Assembly (NCBI GenBank): GCA_017964325.1 | Contig: JAGCSE010000319.1 | Span: 1-30,168 of the forward strand | Reading direction: 5' to 3' | DNA: 30,168 nt | From: Victivallales bacterium | Lineage (GTDB): Bacteria; Verrucomicrobiota; Lentisphaeria; Oligosphaerales; Oligosphaeraceae | In this document: piece after piece, positions 23,144-30,168 of the stretch | Layout of the letters: every line of letters starts with the position of its first letter | How positions within the stretch are numbered: the first letter of the stretch is position 1 | Notes under the pieces: generated by a model | Seen by the model: the letters and a program-made list of their open reading frames with translations, nothing else | What the model was told of the DNA's origin: nothing | The model's database searches: none | Made by a program: the position numbers and the translations under genes

Positions 23144-24523
23144 TTATTTCACGAGTTCCTTAAGCGTGTGGGAGATGAACGTGTTTTCGAATTCACCGAT
23201 GTTGAAGCGTTCGGAGCCGTTGCCCCATGCGCTGGTGATGACGGGCAGGGCGCTGTGGCCGCCTGAATGCCAAGCGATGCCGACTTTCGCATTGAAGATC
23301 TTGAGGGCGGTGACCTGCACGGCATTGCCGTTCTTCTTCTCGGCTTTGTACTGCATGTCGAATGCGGCTTTGAGCTGTTCGAGTTCGTTTGCGGTAATGG
23401 CCATCATGTCGTTGGCGGGACCGTCGAACTTGAAGCTGAAAGCTTCGGTGAGGATGGGCTTGACGTCATCGAACGTCAAGTCCGGATTGGTCTTTCCGAG
23501 ATTCTTCAGCTGGTCTTTGATTTTGCCAAAGGAACTCTTCTGGAGAGCGAGCTTGTCGATGTTTTCGCGGAAGCCCGTGTTGGCGAAACCGAGCGTGAGG
23601 GCACCGGTCTCATGATCGCCGGTGATGACGATAAGCGTTTCCTGCGGATGCTTCTGGGCGAAATCGTAAGCGACTTTGACGGCGTCGTTGAAGGCGAGTG
23701 TCTCGAAGATGACGGTGGCCGCGTCGTTGGCGTGGCAATTGACGTCGATGGCGCCGCCTTCGCACATCATGAAGAAGCCCTTCGGATTGTCGAGAAGCTC
23801 GATGCCTTTCTTGACGAAATCCGTCAGGAGGAGGCCGTCATGGTTGTCGATGTAGTTGGGCATGTAACCGGGGCCTTCAATGCCGCAGGCGACGACTTTG
23901 CTATTGGCGTCGTTTTCGCGTGAAAGTGCGCGGAAATCTTCGCGGCTCTTGACGACTTTGTAGCCTGCTTTTGCGGCGAGTTCGTAGATGTCGCCTTTGT
24001 AGGCGGGGGATTTTTCGTTGTTTGGCGAAGCAACGGCGCCGCCGGCGAAATAGTCGTATCCGGAATCGACCAGATCGAGACCGATTTCATAGTACTCGTT
24101 GCGGCTGGCGCGATGGCCGTAGAAGGAGGCGGGCGTGGCGTGGTTGATGGTCACGGAAGTGATGATGCCGACCTTCTTGCCGGCCTGCTTGGCTTCGTAT
24201 GCGCTGGAGTAGATTTTGCGGGTATTGTCTGCGGACATGCCGATACGGCCGTTGTTGGTCTTTTCACCGCAGGCGATGGCGGTTCCAGAAGCGGCCGAGT
24301 CTGTGACGAGGGCGTTGGCGGAGCTCGTCTTGGTGGCGGCATTAACGGGAAGATGGTTGATAAGGAGGGATTCTCCTTTGGTTTTCTTCAGAAATGCTTC
24401 CGTCATGGCACGTTGCGGGGATGACATGCCGTCGCCGATGAACAGGAAGATGTATTTCGGATTTTCGGCCAGCAGGCTGAATGTCAGGGCAACGCAGAGA
24501 AACGCAATGAGTTTTGAACGCAT
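23144..24523 (-). CDS. phoA: Alkaline phosphatase, exported
   Basis: The start is the ATG at 24521-24523 (MRSKLIAFLC), with AAAGG upstream, giving 459 aa. It begins with a typical signal peptide (IAFLCVALTFSLLA, cut before EN). Motifs in order: FLFIGDGMS (metal), TDSAASGTA with the nucleophilic Ser, CEGGAIDVNCHAND (metal ligands), TGDHETG (metal) and a C-terminal HSGGHS with the last zinc-binding His. The enzyme releases phosphate from phosphomonoesters in the periplasm. It is a separate unit: a terminator follows and the esterase gene diverges upstream. No Pho box is recognisable. Confidence 0.92.
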   Translation of the reverse strand: MRSKLIAFLCVALTFSLLAENPKYIFLFIGDGMSSPQRAMTEAFLKKTKGESLLINHLPVNAATKTSSANALVTDSAASGTAIACGEKTNNGRIGMSADNTRKIYSSAYEAKQAGKKVGIITSVTINHATPASFYGHRASRNEYYEIGLDLVDSGYDYFAGGAVASPNNEKSPAYKGDIYELAAKAGYKVVKSREDFRALSRENDANSKVVACGIEGPGYMPNYIDNHDGLLLTDFVKKGIELLDNPKGFFMMCEGGAIDVNCHANDAATVIFETLAFNDAVKVAYDFAQKHPQETLIVITGDHETGALTLGFANTGFRENIDKLALQKSSFGKIKDQLKNLGKTNPDLTFDDVKPILTEAFSFKFDGPANDMMAITANELEQLKAAFDMQYKAEKKNGNAVQVTALKIFNAKVGIAWHSGGHSALPVITSAWGNGSERFNIGEFENTFISHTLKELVK

Positions 24524-24632
24524 TTTAATACCTTTAGATTGATTGGGTTGATTAAATAAAAACAATTTTAAGACTATAATTCAACTTTTATTTTTCGCAA
24601 TTCGGCGTAAAGTAAAATGATAAAAAATTGGG

Positions 24633-24667
24633 GACGGCTATGCCGTCATCGCGACGGCGGGGACGCC
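24633..24667. repeat. Paired palindromes upstream of the tannase-family gene
   Basis: GACGGC-TAT-GCCGTC (24633-24647) is followed after eight bases by GGCG-GGGA-CGCC (24656-24667). The two-hairpin layout, the small GGGA loop and the C/A-rich tail resemble 21875-21909. It lies in the 170-base divergent region between the phosphatase and the esterase, just before the esterase ribosome binding site. Confidence 0.55.
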
Positions 24668-24693
24668 GCCACCACACCGAAAAAGGAGTTTTC

Positions 24694-26274
24694 ATGAAAA
24701 GATTGTTGTGGATTATATTGGTATGTGCATTCACGATAACGGTTGCCGCGCAGACAAAGAAGGCTCCCGCGCGGCGGAAGAGAGTCGGTATCAAGCCTAT
24801 AAAGGAAAGGATCATGACGGAGAACATAAAAATAGACGAAGCGTTGGCGGCGGAGATGAAGGCAGGCATGGAGCGGATACGGCAGGTGAAGGCCGAAAAC
24901 TGTGAAATCACGGGACTTGAGTTCGTGCCGAACGGTGCATACGTCTCCAGCGACGGCCATCCGGAACCGCATCTGCCGAATTTTGTCGCCGTCCAATATG
25001 TGCTGCGTCCCACGGCGGAATCGTACATACGCTGTGAACTTTGGCTGCCGAAGGCGGAGAAATGGACTGGCAATCTCTGGGCCGGCGGCAACGGCGGACG
25101 CGCGGGAAATGTCCCGGAAGGATTCCTGCGGTCGCAGATACGGTTGTATGACGCTTCCGTGACGACGGATATGGGATCGTCCAAAAACGTTTCCAATCCA
25201 GAGGTTTGGAAGGATTTCGGGTGGCGTTCGACGCATTTGATGACAGTGGTCGCCAAGCAGTTTGTTGAGGCGTTCTACGGCAGGAAGCCGTCGTATTCCT
25301 ATTTCACTGGCAGTTCGACGGGCGGTGGCCAGGCGATGATGGAAGTGCAGCGCTATCCGGAGGATTTCGATGGCGTGCTCTGCGGCGTTCCTGCCTTGTG
25401 GCGCATCCCTAATTTCCTGTATTTCCTGCACTTGCGCCGTTGTACGCATGACATGGACGGCAAGCTCGTGTTCACGGCGGAGCAGATGGACAATGTCAGC
25501 AAGGCGGCTGTCGAATATCTGGCTGCAAAAGAAGAGCCATACGCGGCAGGCAAATTCATTACGAATCCGGAATATTCAAAGGAAGCGGCGGACGCGATTG
25601 TCGAACGCGCGGCGGCGATGGAACCGAAAATGAATGATGATCAGAAAGCACGTGTTTCCAAGATGTTGGAAGGACCGTTCCTGAACGGAAAGCGTGTTTT
25701 GAACGGCATTCCGTTCACGGCGAGCATCAAGACGATGGCGGATCGCGGCATCTGGTGTCTGAACTGGTATTTTGGCAACGATGCGGATTTCATGAAACTG
25801 ACGGACGGGCAGTTGATGGAATTCGTCAAAGCGTTCGCGGAAGATTTCAACGCGCGGGACTATGACATACGTCCGTTTGAAGCCCATTGTGGAAAGATCA
25901 TCGTCTATGCTGGAACGGAAGACCCGATCTGCCCGTATCATGTTGCTGCCGGCTATCTTGGCCGTTCGGCGAAACTGCTTGGCGGATGGGACAAGCTGTC
26001 GCCGTTCTGCCGCTTCTATCTGCTTCCGGGCCGCGCCCACGGCGGTGGCAACGGTGTCCAGAGCCTCGTGAATCTACAGAAAGTCATTCGCGACTGGCGT
26101 GAAAAGGGAATCGCCCCGGAAGTTCTGGACGGCAAGATGAAAGACGGTACGATCGTGCCCGTCGCGCCGTATCCAGACAAAATGGTTGGCGATTTGAAGG
26201 ATGGCCTGAAGCGCGTGAAAGGCGAACCGATTAAATTGGCCGAGCCGGATGAATTCTTCTTGTTTGGGAAGTAA
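24694..26274 (+). CDS. Tannase/feruloyl-esterase family protein, exported
   Basis: The start is the ATG at 24694 (MKRLLWIIL), six bases after AAAGGAG, giving 526 aa. A signal peptide (LLWIILVCAFTITVAA, cut after AQ) is followed by a short basic linker and the esterase domain. The nucleophile motif is TGSSTGGGQAM near residue 208. The catalytic Asp lies in TEDPICPYH near residue 410 and the catalytic His in LPGRAHGGGNG near residue 446. WAGGNGGRAG near 128 would form the oxyanion region. The family splits gallate or ferulate esters of plant polyphenols or hemicellulose. The gene is alone between divergent and convergent neighbours. Confidence 0.87.
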   Translation: MKRLLWIILVCAFTITVAAQTKKAPARRKRVGIKPIKERIMTENIKIDEALAAEMKAGMERIRQVKAENCEITGLEFVPNGAYVSSDGHPEPHLPNFVAVQYVLRPTAESYIRCELWLPKAEKWTGNLWAGGNGGRAGNVPEGFLRSQIRLYDASVTTDMGSSKNVSNPEVWKDFGWRSTHLMTVVAKQFVEAFYGRKPSYSYFTGSSTGGGQAMMEVQRYPEDFDGVLCGVPALWRIPNFLYFLHLRRCTHDMDGKLVFTAEQMDNVSKAAVEYLAAKEEPYAAGKFITNPEYSKEAADAIVERAAAMEPKMNDDQKARVSKMLEGPFLNGKRVLNGIPFTASIKTMADRGIWCLNWYFGNDADFMKLTDGQLMEFVKAFAEDFNARDYDIRPFEAHCGKIIVYAGTEDPICPYHVAAGYLGRSAKLLGGWDKLSPFCRFYLLPGRAHGGGNGVQSLVNLQKVIRDWREKGIAPEVLDGKMKDGTIVPVAPYPDKMVGDLKDGLKRVKGEPIKLAEPDEFFLFGK

Positions 26275-26319
26275 CAAGTTCTGAATGAAGAGATAAAAGG
26301 GATTCAAGGGATAAAAGCA

Positions 26320-26355
26320 AAAGGCCTTGCCGTGGAAAAACGTGACAAGGCCTTT
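26320..26355. terminator. Bidirectional terminator between the esterase and nagA
   Basis: AAAGGCCTTG (26320-26329) pairs with CAAGGCCTTT (26346-26355) over a 16-base loop with partial pairing inside. It stands between converging genes and ends in T residues in one direction and A residues in the other. Confidence 0.75.
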
Positions 26356-26380
26356 GTGATTTGTGTTTGGGAAGCTGTTG

Positions 26381-27280
26381 CTACAGCGGCAGATGGAGCA
26401 GGGCGTGGGGATTCGTCCAGCAGACGCGCTCAATATCCGTGTCCGAAAGCAGATTTTCTCGCTTCAGCAAGGCGGCGCATTCAGGCAGAAGCATGGAAGC
26501 ACCGATGAGACAGTGTTTTATGGGATTGTGGAATTTGCCGTTCGGTTCGAGAACGCCTTCGTTGGTGTTGACGACATAGCGTCCAGGCGGGAGGCCGGCC
26601 ACGAGGCAGGCATCCGAGACGGCGACGAAGCGTTCCACGCCTTTGCAGCGGAGGAAGCATTTCAGGACATTCACGGGAAGGTGGTGGCCGTCCGCGATGG
26701 CCATGATGGTCATGTCGTCTTTGGAAAGACCCGTCCAGATGGGATTGTGGTGGCGGTCGATGAGATTTGGCAGACCGTTGCCGAGATGCGTCATCGTATC
26801 GGCTTCCGACTGGTTGATGTCGTCTTCCGTTGCGAGTTCATGGCCGAGCGAAACGCAGATGCCATTTGCATGGGCATGATGGATAAGTTCATGGATGCCA
26901 GGCAGTTCAGCTGCGACCGTCAAGATGGAGACATGTCCGTTGGCAAGACTGATGAGTTCATCCAATGTCTTGATGTCTGGCGGGAGGACCCATGCGGGAT
27001 TGTGGGCGCCGACGGCTCCAGGCTGCGTGGAAATGAACGGACCTTCGAGATGGAAGCCAGGCAAGGCATAGCGGAGGCCATGGGAATCGATGGCCTTGTC
27101 CAGCATGGGGAGATTCCGTCGATAGGTGTCCATTGATGATGTCGGGAACGTTGGCAGGAAACGCGTAACGCCTTTGGCCATAATCTTTTCGACGCAATGG
27201 AGGAAGGCGTCTTCCGTGATGGCCGGGTCTGCAAAATCCGTTCCGAAGGCACCGTTGACTTGTAGGTCAAAGCATTTCAT
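26381..27280 (-). CDS. nagA: NagA-like N-acetylglucosamine-6-phosphate deacetylase, short form
   Basis: The 299-aa protein starts at DLQVNGAFGTDF, which is an internal point in usual NagA (about 380 aa), so the N-terminal beta-sandwich strands are missing. The metal and catalytic motifs remain: FHLEGPF (Glu ligand), SLGH and THLGN (His ligands; usually THLFNAM), and VSDA with the catalytic Asp. NagA removes the acetyl group from GlcNAc-6-phosphate. Its start overlaps the nagB stop by ATGA, confirming one operon. The short form could also act on a related amino-sugar phosphate. Confidence 0.85.
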   Translation of the reverse strand: MKCFDLQVNGAFGTDFADPAITEDAFLHCVEKIMAKGVTRFLPTFPTSSMDTYRRNLPMLDKAIDSHGLRYALPGFHLEGPFISTQPGAVGAHNPAWVLPPDIKTLDELISLANGHVSILTVAAELPGIHELIHHAHANGICVSLGHELATEDDINQSEADTMTHLGNGLPNLIDRHHNPIWTGLSKDDMTIMAIADGHHLPVNVLKCFLRCKGVERFVAVSDACLVAGLPPGRYVVNTNEGVLEPNGKFHNPIKHCLIGASMLLPECAALLKRENLLSDTDIERVCWTNPHALLHLPL

Positions 27281-28044
27281 TTTGCGCAGAACTCCCTGGT
27301 GAGCTTGCAGAGATTGGCGGCGGCGGGTTCGTCACAGAATGTGGCGCAGTCTGGATGGAGGCGGATGACCGATGCGGGATGCATGGGCGTCAATTCGCCT
27401 TCGAAGGTGATCTGCATGGCGTATGCCTTGCGGGAGTCTGGCACGGTGTTGACGATGCAGCGGCTCTTGAGAATCTGGCGGACGGTCATGGAGACGGCTT
27501 GCTTGGGGACGTCGTCAAACGTGGGGAACCATCCTTCGCCGAGCTGTTGGTTGCGGCAGACATCATCCAGATTGACAATGATATATGGCTTTTCCGTGTC
27601 GAAATCCGCCGGTGGGTCGTTGAAGGCAATGTGGCCGTTTTCACCGATGCCGATGAAGCAGACATCGACGACTTTTTCCTGCAAATGGGCACCGAGTTTG
27701 TCGATGGCGGCCTGAAGGTCCGTTGCGTCGCCCGGCACGAAATTGGCTTCCTGCAAGGGGCGTGGCAGTTTTGCTATGAAGCGTTCCTTGATATACTTAC
27801 GGAAGGAAGCGGGATGTGTTTCGGGCAGTCCGACATATTCGTCCAGATGGAACAGCGTGACCTTTGACCAATTGATGTCCGGCTCCTGCGCAAGTTGCGT
27901 AAGCATTTCGAACTGACTGGCTCCCGTGGCGACGATGATGCGGCATTCGTTCTTCGCGGCGAGGGCGGCGCGGATTTTGGCGGCTCCGAATTTCGCGGCG
28001 GCGACGCCGCTTTCCTGCTTGGTCTTGTAGATGGACAGACTCAT
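27277..28044 (-). CDS. nagB: NagB-family glucosamine-6-phosphate deaminase
   Basis: The start is the ATG at 28042-28044 (MSLSIYKT), 8 bases after AAAGGAG, giving 255 aa; an earlier TTG at 28050 is unlikely. Motifs: LFHLDEYVGLPETHPASFRKY near residues 70-91 and GIGENGHIAFNDPPADF near 132-148, which hold the active-site Asp and His. The enzyme converts glucosamine-6-phosphate to fructose-6-phosphate and ammonia, feeding glycolysis. It is the middle gene of lacI-nagB-nagA. Confidence 0.92.
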   Translation of the reverse strand: MSLSIYKTKQESGVAAAKFGAAKIRAALAAKNECRIIVATGASQFEMLTQLAQEPDINWSKVTLFHLDEYVGLPETHPASFRKYIKERFIAKLPRPLQEANFVPGDATDLQAAIDKLGAHLQEKVVDVCFIGIGENGHIAFNDPPADFDTEKPYIIVNLDDVCRNQQLGEGWFPTFDDVPKQAVSMTVRQILKSRCIVNTVPDSRKAYAMQITFEGELTPMHPASVIRLHPDCATFCDEPAAANLCKLTREFCAK

Positions 28045-28069
28045 GTGCAATACTCCTTTTGTTAAGTGG

Positions 28070-29116
28070 TTAGAAACTTTTTCTCCGTATAAAGGTCGCT
28101 TGGTTTATAAGTTCATGTTCGGGGACTACACCTGTTGAGATGGCGGCAATCATGCCGTTGCCGGCGGAGGTGCCGAGTTGGCCGTAGCCCTGGTCGATGG
28201 TCGTAAGGAATGGGTCGGGCGTGTGGCAAATGCCTTCCAGATTGTCGATTCCCGCGAGGAAAATATCTTCACCTGGCTCGATACCGTTGCGGCGAAGGGC
28301 GTCACAGATTCCGAGGGCGGTCAAGTCGGTTGATATAATTAGCTTATATTGAAGGAGTTCATCCAGATGCTCCTCTGCGTAGCAGAAGCCGTGGTGACGA
28401 TCGACCAGCGGGCTGTTGTAGGGCGTTTCCATGAAATCATGGACAATGAAATCGGCGGGACGGTCCATCATCTGAAGCGTGGCGCAGATTTCTTCATATT
28501 TGATGCGGCTTTCGGCTGAATTCGCATGGCCGACATAGAGGACTTTGCCGCTGAAGTCCATGGGAATACGACGGATAAGCTCCATGTAGGCGGGGATATT
28601 GTTCTTCTGGATGGTCGGGACATTGAAACAACGCGGCGATGGGGGGATGCTCATGGCGATGACGGGACGATCCATGTTGTGGATGATTTTTGCAATGCGG
28701 GGGGTCAGGAGGGAGCTGCTGATGAAATAGCCGTCTGCCTGACGCGACAGAAGATAATCTGTCAGCAGTCCTTCCTTATCCTCTGTATTTTCGAGTGACA
28801 GGACGAATGTTGTCAACGTGTAGCCCTGATTCTGAATGGCGACTGTAAGTGCTTGCAGATATTCAGCATACGTTGCAAGCGAGCAGTCATGGATGAGGGT
28901 GCTGGAGATCAGGGCGATCTTCTGTGTCCTGCCGCTGGCGAAAGCGCGAGCAGAAGCTCTTGGGCGGTAGTTGTTTTCGTTGCAGATGGCGAGGATACGG
29001 TTGCGTTGCTCCTCGCTGATGAGTGAGGCGGTTTCTGGATTTAAAGCGCGGGAGACTGTGGAGCGATTGACGCCCGCAAGCTTGGCGATTCCGTCTATGG
29101 TCAGTGGTTTCTTCAT
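28070..29116 (-). CDS. LacI-family transcriptional regulator of the nag operon
   Basis: The start is the ATG at 29114-29116 (MKKPLTIDG), giving 348 aa. Residues 4-25 are a LacI-type helix-turn-helix (TIDGIAKLAGVNRSTVSRALN) with the hinge YRPRASARAFASGRT after it. The rest is a periplasmic-binding-protein-like effector domain. It is the first gene of the operon and probably represses itself together with nagB and nagA through the two operators at 29144-29198. Amino-sugar phosphate is the likely inducer, from the context. Confidence 0.88.
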   Translation of the reverse strand: MKKPLTIDGIAKLAGVNRSTVSRALNPETASLISEEQRNRILAICNENNYRPRASARAFASGRTQKIALISSTLIHDCSLATYAEYLQALTVAIQNQGYTLTTFVLSLENTEDKEGLLTDYLLSRQADGYFISSSLLTPRIAKIIHNMDRPVIAMSIPPSPRCFNVPTIQKNNIPAYMELIRRIPMDFSGKVLYVGHANSAESRIKYEEICATLQMMDRPADFIVHDFMETPYNSPLVDRHHGFCYAEEHLDELLQYKLIISTDLTALGICDALRRNGIEPGEDIFLAGIDNLEGICHTPDPFLTTIDQGYGQLGTSAGNGMIAAISTGVVPEHELINQATFIRRKSF

Positions 29117-29143
29117 GGAAAAGATATGGAAATAATTGATTTT

Positions 29144-29159
29144 ATGCAACTACTTGCAT
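29144..29159. promoter_or_regulatory. LacI-type operator O1
   Basis: ATGCAACTACTTGCAT has perfect six-base arms (ATGCAA/TTGCAT) around four bases. It lies about 28 bases before the regulator start, next to the -10 box. Confidence 0.72.
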
Positions 29160-29160
29160 G

Positions 29161-29188
29161 AATTTACTACTTGATTTGCAATGTGCAA
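29161..29188 (-). promoter_or_regulatory. Promoter of the lacI-nagB-nagA operon
   Basis: On the minus strand TTGCAC (29183-29188) and TAAATT (29161-29166) with a 16-base spacer. The -35 box is inside operator O2 and the -10 box is next to O1, a layout that fits repression by the LacI-type protein. Confidence 0.4.
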
Positions 29189-29198
29189 GCAGTTGCAT
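29183..29198. promoter_or_regulatory. LacI-type operator O2
   Basis: GTGCAAGCAGTTGCAT shares the arms of O1 with one changed base. Its centre is 39 bases from the O1 centre. Confidence 0.68.
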
Positions 29199-29269
29199 AA
29201 AATAAATATATTTTTCTAATGAAGGGTGGAACTTTTTCTACTTGAGGTGAAGGCCGAGCATCTCCATGT

Positions 29270-30031
29270 TTAGAGTTCTTCCCATTGCAAGAGGGGAAGT
29301 TGGCGGACGGGGAGATTGGGGATGGCTTCCTTCAGGCGGTCCAGATCATTGCGAAGATAGGTCTGGTCAAGGGGGAGGGTGAATTCATCGTGGTGTGTGG
29401 GAATCAGGCACTTAAAGTGAATATTGCGCATGAGGCGTTCGGGAAAGTCTGGTGTGAAACGGCTGATGCCGCCGAGCAGCCAGTCGCAGTCGGCTCCGCT
29501 CATGGAAGGGACATGGAGATTGGCGGAGCCCATGTTCATAAGTGTCTTACCTTCAAGCTCGATGAGGAATGAGAAGACTTCACCGCAACGCCAATTGTCG
29601 CTTTTGGTCAGTAGTTCCGCGGCCGGTGGGGTGTCGTAGCCAGGCAGGATATCGTCGCTGCCTTTGTGACGTGATTCGAGTGCGGTGACGAAGACGCCTC
29701 CAGGCATTTCAATGACTTCGCCGTAAGTCAGTTGATGGAGGTTCTTTTCGGGAACGCCAAGAGTGCGCATGATGTTGCAGGCCGTGCGGGAGGCGTAGAG
29801 AATAGTATCCGTCTTTTGAATGAGATACGGCATGTCGGGAAGATGATCCCAGTGCGCATGCGTCATCAAGACGAAATCAGGCTTGGAAATCAAATACTTA
29901 TCAATTTCCGACGGGATGGTCAGTTGCTTGCGGTTACGGCTGACATACGGGTCGATCATGAACGAGCCGTGGTTGTGTTTGATTTCCAAGGCGTTTGTGC
30001 CATACCATTTTATTTTCAATTCCCAATTCAT
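29270..30031 (-). CDS. MBL-fold metallohydrolase (UlaG-like)
   Basis: The 253-aa protein has the metallo-beta-lactamase motif THAHWDH near residues 57-63, FMIDPYVSR before it and IPTHHDEF near the C-terminus, like UlaG-type lactonases and predicted Zn-dependent hydrolases. The start (MNWELKIKWYG) lies inside a 28-bp tandem repeat: the first seven codons are repeat sequence. A TTG four codons later (LKIKWYG) is an alternative start that better fits where the family usually begins. It reads in the same direction as the nag operon, with the operator region in between. Confidence 0.82.
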   Translation of the reverse strand: MNWELKIKWYGTNALEIKHNHGSFMIDPYVSRNRKQLTIPSEIDKYLISKPDFVLMTHAHWDHLPDMPYLIQKTDTILYASRTACNIMRTLGVPEKNLHQLTYGEVIEMPGGVFVTALESRHKGSDDILPGYDTPPAAELLTKSDNWRCGEVFSFLIELEGKTLMNMGSANLHVPSMSGADCDWLLGGISRFTPDFPERLMRNIHFKCLIPTHHDEFTLPLDQTYLRNDLDRLKEAIPNLPVRQLPLLQWEEL

Positions 30032-30168
30032 AATTCACAATTCACAATTCCAATTTTCAATTCCCAATTCATAATTCACAATTTTCAATTCCCAATTCAT
30101 AATTCACAATTTTCAATTCCCAATTCATAATTCACAATTCACAATTCACAATTCATAATTCATAATTC
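30013..30168. repeat. 28-bp tandem repeat with an 8-bp substructure, running off the window
   Basis: A unit containing TTTTCAATTCCCAATTC and TAATTCACAA starts at 30013, 30054, 30082 and 30110; the last three are perfectly contiguous at 28 bp. Unit 1 is separated by 13 bp. From 30138 on, AATTCACA/AATTCATA octamers continue to the end. Such AT-rich repeats expand by slippage. Confidence 0.85.

Noticed and set aside
24628..24693. Upstream extension of the tannase-family gene to 24628
   Set aside because: The extension is encoded by the palindromic repeat; the ATG at 24694 has a clear AAGGAG and begins a proper signal peptide.
30013..30168. CRISPR array
   Set aside because: The 28-bp units are contiguous with no unique spacers and have an 8-bp substructure, so it is a simple tandem repeat.

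Overview
The window reads as the chromosome of a Gram-negative-type, carbohydrate-using bacterium of moderate GC. The mix of a Gfo/Idh/MocA oxidoreductase, a tannase-family esterase, a LacI-nagB-nagA operon, a secreted alkaline phosphatase, an UlaG-like hydrolase and many short ankyrin-type proteins would fit a PVC-group bacterium such as a gut Lentisphaerota. That assignment is inference from gene content only; there is no rRNA or tRNA to anchor it.

Layout. 0.1-1.7 kb: an AbiEi/AbiEii type IV toxin-antitoxin pair. 1.8-3.5 kb: an ADP-ribosylglycohydrolase and an unknown protein, both on the minus strand. 3.7-20.5 kb: two related direct-repeat copies of one accessory module (called A and B here). 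20.8-24.5 kb: oxidoreductase, YibE/F-like membrane protein and alkaline phosphatase (minus). 24.7-26.3 kb: tannase-family esterase (plus). 26.4-29.1 kb: nagA-nagB-lacI operon (minus) with paired operators. 29.3-30.2 kb: MBL-fold hydrolase whose start lies in a 28-bp tandem repeat that runs to the window end.

The core is the duplicated module. Module B (9.4-20.5 kb) is the fuller copy. On the minus strand it holds an ECF-like sigma factor, a 339-aa ankyrin-like protein, a MoxR AAA+ ATPase, a metallopeptidase-like/VWA protein, a 62-aa ORF and an RtcB RNA ligase. On the plus strand it holds a PD-(D/E)XK protein (an insertion relative to copy A), a helical/YbjN-like fusion and a 253-aa ankyrin-like protein, followed by two minus-strand proteins of unknown function. 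Module A (3.7-9.4 kb) has the same order and orientation but is decayed and reshuffled. Its sigma factor is intact, whereas its 339-aa homologue, YbjN homologue, 253-aa homologue and 205-aa homologue are all deletion remnants. The MoxR start has been fused onto an ankyrin-like body with a destroyed Walker A lysine. Module A also carries extra ankyrin-like genes and an N-formylglutamate amidohydrolase-like gene.

The strongest new signal is a bipartite promoter motif, TGAAAG-N17-CGTA, found eight times with exactly the same spacer, always just upstream of a module gene or remnant, on both strands and in both modules. It is the natural candidate for the promoter recognised by the two ECF-like sigma factors. 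The picture is a sigma-controlled RtcB RNA-repair/stress or conflict system with a MoxR-VWA chaperone pair and fast-changing ankyrin-like partners. The function is inferred; the motif, gene order and duplications are seen directly.
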